A stretch of DNA of 64,000 nucleotides, taken from positions 275,371-339,370 of the forward strand of contig JAEZHI010000038.1 in the NCBI GenBank assembly GCA_023436885.1. Reading direction: 5' to 3'. The DNA comes from Pseudomonadota bacterium. Lineage in GTDB: Bacteria > Pseudomonadota > Alphaproteobacteria > Rhizobiales > Pleomorphomonadaceae. The translations under genes and the position numbers were made by a program. The notes beneath the pieces were generated by a model. The model was given only the letters and a program-made list of their open reading frames with translations, did no database searches and was not told the origin of the DNA. This document shows, one piece after another, positions 60,545 through 64,000 of the stretch; the stretch's first letter is position 1, and each line of letters starts with the position of its first letter.

Positions 60545-60583
60545 GCCGCGCCAAGCCTGGACGGGGTGTGGCGCGGCTTTTTT
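60545..60583 (+). terminator. Rho-independent terminator of ansB
   Basis: Perfect 9-bp GC-rich stem GCCGCGCCA / TGGCGCGGC with a 15-nt loop, followed by six T. It lies 46 nt after the ansB stop and ends the plus-strand transcript before the convergent phosphatase gene. Confidence 0.9.
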
Positions 60584-60671
60584 GCGTGGGTCCTTAGGGG
60601 GTGACTTTACTTTCCATACTCGTTGAACGCACGTTCAGCGAACTAAGCGGGCTCAGGGACTGGGATCTAAA

Positions 60672-61454
60672 TTATGCGAGCAGCTCGAGATGGCCTTGCC
60701 AATTTCGGAGCACGGTCAGCCGACCCGTCGCATAGGCGCCTGTATCGATCCCTATGCGTCCTTGGTGAAAACTTGGCTCGGTTTGCGGCGTGTGGCCGTG
60801 CACTACGATAAGCGGTAATTGAGGCCCCAGCTCCAGAAACGGTTGTCGGATCCAGAGAAAATCCGCGTCACGCTGCTCCGACAGGGGGCGCCCTGGGAAA
60901 ATTCCGGCATGGACGTACAAGACGTCGCCGACCTGCAGGGAAACGGGCATTTCCCTGAGAAATGAGACATGCTCGGCCGGAACGGTCTCCCTGGCCGCCC
61001 GGACGAGCGCGTCCAAACCTCCGCCCTCGCTCAACATGTATTTGGCTTCAATCCCATATGAACGCAGTGTTTCGGATCCGCCGTAGTTCAGCCACGCAAG
61101 ATTCTGTTTGGGATTGCGAAGAAAGTCGAGAAATGCCGCGTCATGATTCCCACAGATGGCGATTCGGTCGAATTCCGCGCTCTTGCTAGCGAGGATATGA
61201 TCGATAACCTGAGCCGAGCGAGGGCCGCGATCGACGAGGTCGCCGAGCAACAGCACCAGAGCAGGGAGATCAAACCTGCGTACGTCGAACCTGATGCGGT
61301 CTTCTGCGTCCAAAAGGAGATCGAGTGAGCCGTGAAGGTCACCGATGGCGTACACCAGCGGTGCATTCTCAACCGAGAGCACGATACGCTGACGATTCTG
61401 CCGAACACGGACGCGTTTTTTGCCGCCGAACCAATGTCGGAGAATAGACCACAA
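60672..61454 (-). CDS. Metallophosphoesterase, Ser/Thr protein phosphatase (PPP-like) family
   Basis: Binuclear-metal phosphatase (260 aa). All motifs are present in order: GDLHG near residues 38-42, GDLVDRG near 70-76, GNHD near 98-101, HAG near 177 and GHTPQ near 219, ending with DTGA near 237. Similar to bacteriophage-lambda-type and PrpA-like phosphatases and to ApaH-like enzymes. The start is TTG at 61454 with AGGGG about 6 nt upstream. No signal peptide. Neighbours (DUF6030-like, ugd) hint at polysaccharide-related signalling, but substrate is unknown. Confidence 0.85.
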   Translation of the reverse strand: MWSILRHWFGGKKRVRVRQNRQRIVLSVENAPLVYAIGDLHGSLDLLLDAEDRIRFDVRRFDLPALVLLLGDLVDRGPRSAQVIDHILASKSAEFDRIAICGNHDAAFLDFLRNPKQNLAWLNYGGSETLRSYGIEAKYMLSEGGGLDALVRAARETVPAEHVSFLREMPVSLQVGDVLYVHAGIFPGRPLSEQRDADFLWIRQPFLELGPQLPLIVVHGHTPQTEPSFHQGRIGIDTGAYATGRLTVLRNWQGHLELLA

Positions 61455-61677
61455 GCGAACCCCCTGACCGTATTCCTGTTATGGCGATTTAACCGAAACC
61501 AAACATGTGATCGGCCAAGGTCGCTTTGCAAGCTCCGATATGCCTAGCACCCATTACGAAAAACATGTCTAAAAAAAGCTTATGATTCCGGCTAGTGGTG
61601 ACAGAGGCGTGTCTGAGGCGGTGACGCGTCATAAGCCGCGTTGCAGAGCCTGAAGTTTGCTTCTGGCAAATGACTTG

Positions 61678-62718
61678 ATGCAGATGGAAACTCATGCGTC
61701 AAATCCACCGCAAATTGCTGCGGAGATGAGATCGATAGGGCCAATGGATAGAAAGCTGCCCGATAGCAAAGGATCGGAAAAGGAGCAGGCGCGCCCTTTC
61801 GTCTTTGCTCCGTCGGAAGTGCTTCCCAAACCGTCTAGGCGCCTGCGGGCCTGGATGTCGAATTGGCCTGTTTTATTGGGATTTCTGCTCCTGACAGCTT
61901 TATCCGGCGCTTATCTGTTCACGGTATTTCCAGACTGGCGTCACTTGACAAGCGTCCTTTTCAGTCCTCGGGAGGAGGTGCCCGACGCCAAGCTCCCTTC
62001 GACCTCTCAGGTGGCGCGACCGGCAGATCTGATCGGCCAGCTACCGATCGATCTTCGTAAAGACCTGATGTCGCAGGATGTTGAATCGATGGCGCAGTTT
62101 AGCCGGTCCTTTGTCCGTTCCATTTCCAGCATCTGCGATGCGCTTGGTGCAACAGGGGTAGGGCATTTTTCGATCAGCCTGAATCCAGTTTCCGGTGACC
62201 GCAAGGTCTGTACAAGTGACGTCATTCCGATCGGCGAGGGAACGGGCGATGCAGACACCTCGTCAATCTTTGTCTGGGCCTTAGGATCAGACAATGACGC
62301 AGTCGAAATGTTTCGCGTCAAGGTGAATTTGACCAACCCTAAATTCGCTGACGCAACGAAGGCCGCTGCTCTCGTCGTATTGAAACGTCTGCACACGGAA
62401 TTCGGCTGGGATCTGCCACCGAGTGTCGAGCGTGGCCTCCAGGAAATGAAGGATGCCACTATCTCCTATTTCGGAATTACCTATCAGTTGGCGCGCGAAT
62501 GGTCTTCGGTGCCTCGGCTTAACATTGTTATCCGAGCCAAGGATTTGAGCGGGGTGTTGCCGAGCGGGAGCTTCAAGCGTGTTGTTGGCGCCGGGGCAAG
62601 TCCACACCTAACTTCGAAACCGAACTTGCATCGAACACCGTCAGTAAAGCCGTCTGATACCGGCCTTCAGCAGCCAGCTGAAAGCAAACCCGAACCAATT
62701 GAGAATCTTTACCGTTAA
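61678..62718 (+). CDS. Single-pass membrane protein of unknown function, resembles DUF6030
   Basis: About 346 residues. One strong TM segment (WPVLLGFLLLTALSGAYLFTV, in numbering from 61678 about residues 63-83) preceded by a basic cytoplasmic tail and followed by a large extracytoplasmic domain (about 84-300) and a Pro/Ser/Lys-rich C-terminus. Two Cys in the soluble domain (SSICDALG and RKVCTSD) could pair. From memory it resembles DUF6030 proteins of Rhizobiales; I cannot verify this. The start is uncertain: ATG at 61678, or ATGs at about 61726 and 61744. Confidence 0.7.
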   Translation: MQMETHASNPPQIAAEMRSIGPMDRKLPDSKGSEKEQARPFVFAPSEVLPKPSRRLRAWMSNWPVLLGFLLLTALSGAYLFTVFPDWRHLTSVLFSPREEVPDAKLPSTSQVARPADLIGQLPIDLRKDLMSQDVESMAQFSRSFVRSISSICDALGATGVGHFSISLNPVSGDRKVCTSDVIPIGEGTGDADTSSIFVWALGSDNDAVEMFRVKVNLTNPKFADATKAAALVVLKRLHTEFGWDLPPSVERGLQEMKDATISYFGITYQLAREWSSVPRLNIVIRAKDLSGVLPSGSFKRVVGAGASPHLTSKPNLHRTPSVKPSDTGLQQPAESKPEPIENLYR

Positions 62719-62730
62719 GCGCAGGCAAGA

Positions 62731-62976
62731 TCAGCGGCAGGCAGGATTGTTGGGAACGGAATCGCCTTCACCAACCTGCGGACGCGTACCGCAAGGTGCC
62801 GGTTGGGTTTGGATACCATAACGTCTCTGCTCGGCCTGATAATGTCCATTCCCCGGTCGAAGTTCCTGGCGAAATTGCTGCGTCGAGCAGTTCTTGTCAT
62901 ACGTCCGGCACTGATAGGCAGATGCCTCGAATGGCGCGAGCAAGAGAACGGAACTAAAGATAAGTCGCAACAGCAT
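62731..62976 (-). CDS. Small secreted protein, 81 aa, four cysteines
   Basis: ATG at 62976 with GAGGA 6 nt upstream. Clear Sec signal (LLRLIFSSVLLLAPFEASA, cleaved near residue 20), leaving about 60 residues beginning YQCRTYDKNCS. Four cysteines remain (two near the mature N-terminus, one mid, one at the end), so two disulfides are possible. Convergent with the DUF6030-like gene, ending 12 nt from its stop. I do not recognise the family. Confidence 0.6.
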   Translation of the reverse strand: MLLRLIFSSVLLLAPFEASAYQCRTYDKNCSTQQFRQELRPGNGHYQAEQRRYGIQTQPAPCGTRPQVGEGDSVPNNPACR

Positions 62977-63717
62977 TTGGTATCCTCTCATCTTCAGCGT
63001 GCCATGCCGCAGAAGGCGTCATTTCCCGAGATATAGGCGCTGGCCCCGGCATATGCGAGCCTTGGAGGGATGGTTGGCGTTTCAGGGCAAACTCCAATGC
63101 AGGTCGGGACTTCCTGGGTTGCAGATCAGCCCGGTTGACAGTCATATAGCGACAAACGTACCGTCATATATGTAATAACCCTTTGTGGCAGAGGTTGCGT
63201 TACGTCGCTGCGCTTCTCATCGAACGAGTTCCCCCTGATGGAGGGTGACGTGGCTTCGCTTCGCTCGAGGTCTGCTGGAGCAGAGTACGCTGGGACCAAA
63301 GCGCGACAGGTGATCAAGTTCTGTTTTTGAGGAAGAATTGTTATTTCTTGAGTTCGAATGCTTAGGCTTTGATGCCTTTCTAAAACCTGTACGGCTTGGG
63401 CTTGATGTGCCCCATTCGTGTCATTTTGAACTCTTCGGCACCATCCAGCTTAAGAACCATCCTTATCTCCAGAAGAGGGATAGGAGCGCAGACGGGAGCT
63501 AAGGGTGGTCTAGATGCGGGAAACTTGGTATGGCCTTTGCTACCGCTGTCCTCGGGTGTCAATGAAGGAGGCTGGGACTTGTGTTGAAACGGCAACTCTG
63601 GTCGGGTTTAACTTGGGCAGGATACGCCGTTGAGTAGTCCGAGAGGCTGAGCTGGATGCGGGCCTTTCCGGCCGGCAACGTGATCTGATTTCGCAACAAT
63701 AAGTTGGAGTGTTCATT
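62977..63717. other. Gene-poor region, 741 nt
   Basis: Separates the small secreted protein from ugd. GC content drops compared with the rest of the window, mainly after 63300. A direct repeat GTCATATA occurs at 63141 and 63163. Short frames on both strands (for example 63380-63595 minus, 63126-63317 minus) have no ribosome site and no recognisable domain. It probably carries the ugd promoter and leader, possibly a decayed gene. Confidence 0.5.
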
Positions 63718-64000
63718 TTGAAAATCGTGATGATAGGATCTGGGTACGTTGGTCTTGTTTCGGGGACATGTTTTGCCGATTTCGGTCATGATGTCGTCTG
63801 CATGGACAAGGCCGCTGACAAGATTGACGCGCTGAAGCGTGGTGAGATTCCGATTTACGAGCCGGGTCTCGATGCGCTTGTGGAGAGCAACGTCAAGGCG
63901 GGCCGCCTGACGTTCACGACCGATCTGGCCGGTCCGGTGGCCGATGCCGACGTGGTGTTCATCGCCGTCGGCACGCCGTCGCGTCGCGGTGACGGCCATG
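63718..64000 (+). CDS. ugd: UDP-glucose 6-dehydrogenase, N-terminal part
   Basis: Oxidises UDP-glucose to UDP-glucuronate for polysaccharide synthesis. Only about 94 residues are inside the window. Seen: the Rossmann NAD-binding motif GSGYVGLVSGTCFADFGH at residues 7-24, then IPIYEPGLD near 45-53 and VVFIAVGTPSRRGDG near 80-94, all characteristic of UGD/RkpK. TTG at 63718 is chosen: GGAG lies about 9 nt upstream and the family N-terminus (MKIVMIGSGY) follows. The right window edge truncates it. Confidence 0.92.
   Translation, partial: MKIVMIGSGYVGLVSGTCFADFGHDVVCMDKAADKIDALKRGEIPIYEPGLDALVESNVKAGRLTFTTDLAGPVADADVVFIAVGTPSRRGDGH

Noticed and set aside
63126..63317. 63-aa minus-strand frame upstream of ugd
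   Set aside because: No ribosome site and no protein-like pattern.
63380..63595. 71-aa minus-strand frame in the gene-poor region upstream of ugd
   Set aside because: Starts at a TTG without a ribosome site and matches no family I know; could be a decayed gene but the evidence is too thin.

Overview
The window looks like chromosomal DNA from an alphaproteobacterium, most likely of the order Hyphomicrobiales (Rhizobiales). The support is GC-rich coding sequence, many ABC uptake operons each with its own LacI, ROK or GntR regulator, a ThuA/ThuB-like pair, sigma-54 promoters beside a DctB/DctD-type two-component system, and a rhizobial-style intergenic palindromic repeat. I assign no genus. No rRNA, tRNA, CRISPR array, phage or insertion sequence was seen. 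Gene density is high and no gene is clearly broken. Two genes run off the window edges: GH32 on the left and UDP-glucose dehydrogenase on the right.

Layout, left half. 1-7457 (minus): sucrose/fructan-type operon with MalK-like ATPase, Mak fructokinase, LacI regulator, binding protein, two permeases and a GH32 fructosidase. 7577-15139 (plus): binding protein, two permeases, GH38 alpha-mannosidase and a ROK regulator; a second, degenerate ROK gene converges on it. 16434-17973: a 56-residue ORF with its own terminator, antisense to the 5' end of a cardiolipin synthase gene. 18017-24868: an Amadori-compound (fructosyl-amino-acid) module with an amino-acid binding protein, a fused permease-ATPase, LacI, FrlD-like kinase, FrlB-like deglycase and a GntR regulator. 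24910-35313: a second GH38 mannosidase with LacI and a Gfo/Idh/MocA oxidoreductase, divergent from binding protein, two permeases, ATPase and a ThuA-like protein.

Layout, right half. 35603-43605: AmiC/AmiR-type amide sensing, an oligopeptide-type ABC transporter and an acetamidase/formamidase, preceded by a leader with an intrinsic terminator. 43917-45803: GAF-GGDEF-EAL protein. 45863-50718: ribose-type ABC transporter with LacI; its binding protein carries a twin-arginine signal. 50801-60498: sigma-54 response regulator, sensor kinase, dicarboxylate/acidic amino acid symporter, aspartase, class I fumarase and periplasmic asparaginase. 60672-64000: phosphatase, a membrane protein resembling DUF6030, a small secreted protein, a gene-poor stretch and the start of ugd.

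The most interesting signal is in 50801-60498. Four perfect copies and one near copy of TTCGG-N4-CCGAA flank the fumarase gene. Sigma-54 promoters with correct GG-N10-GC spacing lie upstream of aspA and ansB, with motif copies about 100 bp upstream of each. This matches what I recall of the Pseudomonas AauR acidic-amino-acid regulon and suggests an asparagine-to-aspartate-to-fumarate-to-malate regulon run by the local two-component pair.
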